Of a stretch of 64,000 nucleotides of DNA, positions 63,226 to 64,000 are shown one piece after another; position 1 is the stretch's first letter; each line of letters begins with the position of its first letter. The stretch covers positions 1 to 64,000 of the forward strand of contig NZ_JAANMZ010000018.1 of NCBI RefSeq assembly GCF_011250555.1. The letters run 5' to 3'. The notes under the pieces were generated by a model. It was not told the DNA's origin. It saw only the letters and a program-made list of their open reading frames with translations, and did not search any database. The DNA is from Bacillus sp. MM2020_4. Lineage in GTDB: Bacteria > Bacillota > Bacilli > Bacillales > Cytobacillaceae. The position numbers and the translations under genes were made by a program.

Positions 63226-64000
63226 ACAAACTCGTTCGTTTTTTTCTCGTAATTGCCCTTGCATCAGCCATGCTCCTGTATGCGATTTCCAGTTTAAACA
63301 AGTCCCAAGGCTATTCGGGCGGCGATACGCTGACAATTTATAATTGGGGCGATTACATCGATGAAGATCTTATCAAACAGTTTGAAAAAGAAACCAACAT
63401 CAAGGTTATTTATGAAACCTTCGATTCCAATGAGGCGATGCTGACCAAGATTGAACAAGGCGGCACGACGTATGATATTGCCGTTCCTTCTGAATATATG
63501 ATTGATAAAATGCGGCATGAGGATTTACTTATCCCATTGGATCCTTCCAAACTGCCAAACTTAAAAAATATTGATAAACGGTTTATGGATCTTCCGTTTG
63601 ACCCAAAAAATAAGTATTCCGTGCCTTATTTCTGGGGAACTGTCGGCATTGTCTATAATCCAAAAATGCTAAATGGAAAGAAAATTACTAGCTGGAACGA
63701 TCTTTGGGATCCTGCATTAAGAAACGAGATTCTACTCATTGATGGTGCCCGTGAAGTAATGGGAATGAGCTTAAATAGTTTGGGCTATTCACTTAATGAT
63801 ACAAAAAGGGCTCATTTAATTGCAGCAAAGGAAAAGCTCGATACGATCACTCCGAATGTCAAAGCCATCGTAGGCGATGAAATCAAGATGCTGCTAGCCA
63901 ATGAAGAGGCATCAGTTGGCCTGGTATGGTCAGGAGATGCTTCTGAGATTATGTCCGAGAATGAAGATTTGAATTATGTCGTCCCAAAAGAGGGTTCCAA
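63222..64000 (+). CDS. potD: Spermidine/putrescine-binding protein PotD (partial)
   Basis: The start of a polyamine-binding protein, cut at the window end after about 259 residues. It opens MNKLVRFFLVIALASAMLLY, then LTIYNWGDYIDEDLIKQFEKETNIKVIYETFDSNEAMLTKI, typical of PotD. Further motifs are YDIAVPSEYMIDKM, VPYFWGTVGIVYNP and VGLVWSGDASEIM. The N-terminal hydrophobic segment contains no Cys lipobox, so it may be a membrane-anchored, not lipid-anchored, binding protein. It is the last gene of potABCD. Confidence 0.93.
   Translation, partial: MNKLVRFFLVIALASAMLLYAISSLNKSQGYSGGDTLTIYNWGDYIDEDLIKQFEKETNIKVIYETFDSNEAMLTKIEQGGTTYDIAVPSEYMIDKMRHEDLLIPLDPSKLPNLKNIDKRFMDLPFDPKNKYSVPYFWGTVGIVYNPKMLNGKKITSWNDLWDPALRNEILLIDGAREVMGMSLNSLGYSLNDTKRAHLIAAKEKLDTITPNVKAIVGDEIKMLLANEEASVGLVWSGDASEIMSENEDLNYVVPKEGS

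Overview
The window looks like chromosomal DNA of an endospore-forming, low-GC Bacillaceae member, close to Bacillus or Neobacillus. I base this on TnrA with TnrA boxes, a T-box-controlled ilv-leu operon, a preQ1 riboswitch, MsmX-dependent-style sugar ABC genes, a citA/citR pair, two probable spore-coat-like genes with sigma-K-like promoters, strong Shine-Dalgarno sequences and many GTG/TTG starts. No rRNA, tRNA, prophage, IS element or CRISPR array was seen. Bases 1-20 are almost the Tn5/Nextera mosaic end, so the left edge is probably a contig end with adapter residue.

Layout. 0.3-4.0 kb: quinol nitric oxide reductase, a coat-like protein, small genes including an FbpA-like one, then tnrA. 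4.1-7.3 kb: TnrA-box-preceded amtB followed by a GlnD-like DUF294 nucleotidyltransferase and a DnaQ-like exonuclease, where glnK might be expected. 7.4-18.9 kb: a complete branched-chain amino acid operon, ilvE-ilvD-[T-box]-ilvB-ilvN-ilvC-leuA-leuB-leuC-leuD, with a cre-like site and a sigma-A promoter before ilvE. 18.9-36.9 kb: mixed housekeeping and accessory genes (RDD, VOC, pectate-lyase-like, nanE, HlyIII/PAQR, YitT, dipeptidase, a rhodanese-BASS-NCS2 transport operon, LiaG-like DUF4097, ctaA, a GGDEF/EAL protein, DoxX). 36.9-50.4 kb: a sugar locus with two operons. One is thuA, two Gfo/Idh/MocA dehydrogenases, a xylose-isomerase-like enzyme and a GH13 glucosidase. The other is two ABC permeases and a binding protein. 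An AraC regulator and a YesM/YesN two-component system lie between them. Both operons share a 43-bp promoter element at the same distance from the same -10 box, so they are probably one regulon that imports and degrades a glucoside. 50.4-60.4 kb: truncated globin, paired SMR exporter, preQ1 riboswitch-queT, cutC, DinB, VOC, citR/citA, exonuclease and an MBL-TetR operon with palindromic operators. 60.4-64.0 kb: potABCD polyamine transporter, with potD cut by the window end.

Two repeat systems stand out. A 13-bp core, GGTGCCTGACACC, occurs eight times (six exact, two with one change). Six of the eight copies lie at or across the 3' ends of five genes, two of which take their C-terminal residues from it (leuA and a membrane protein). 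Separately, five units of exactly 21 bp, each starting ATGAGCGAAT, lie in a 304-bp gap at 28.7 kb.

Functions are inferred from protein families and motifs read by eye. Start codons were chosen from Shine-Dalgarno spacing and often differ from the longest open frame.
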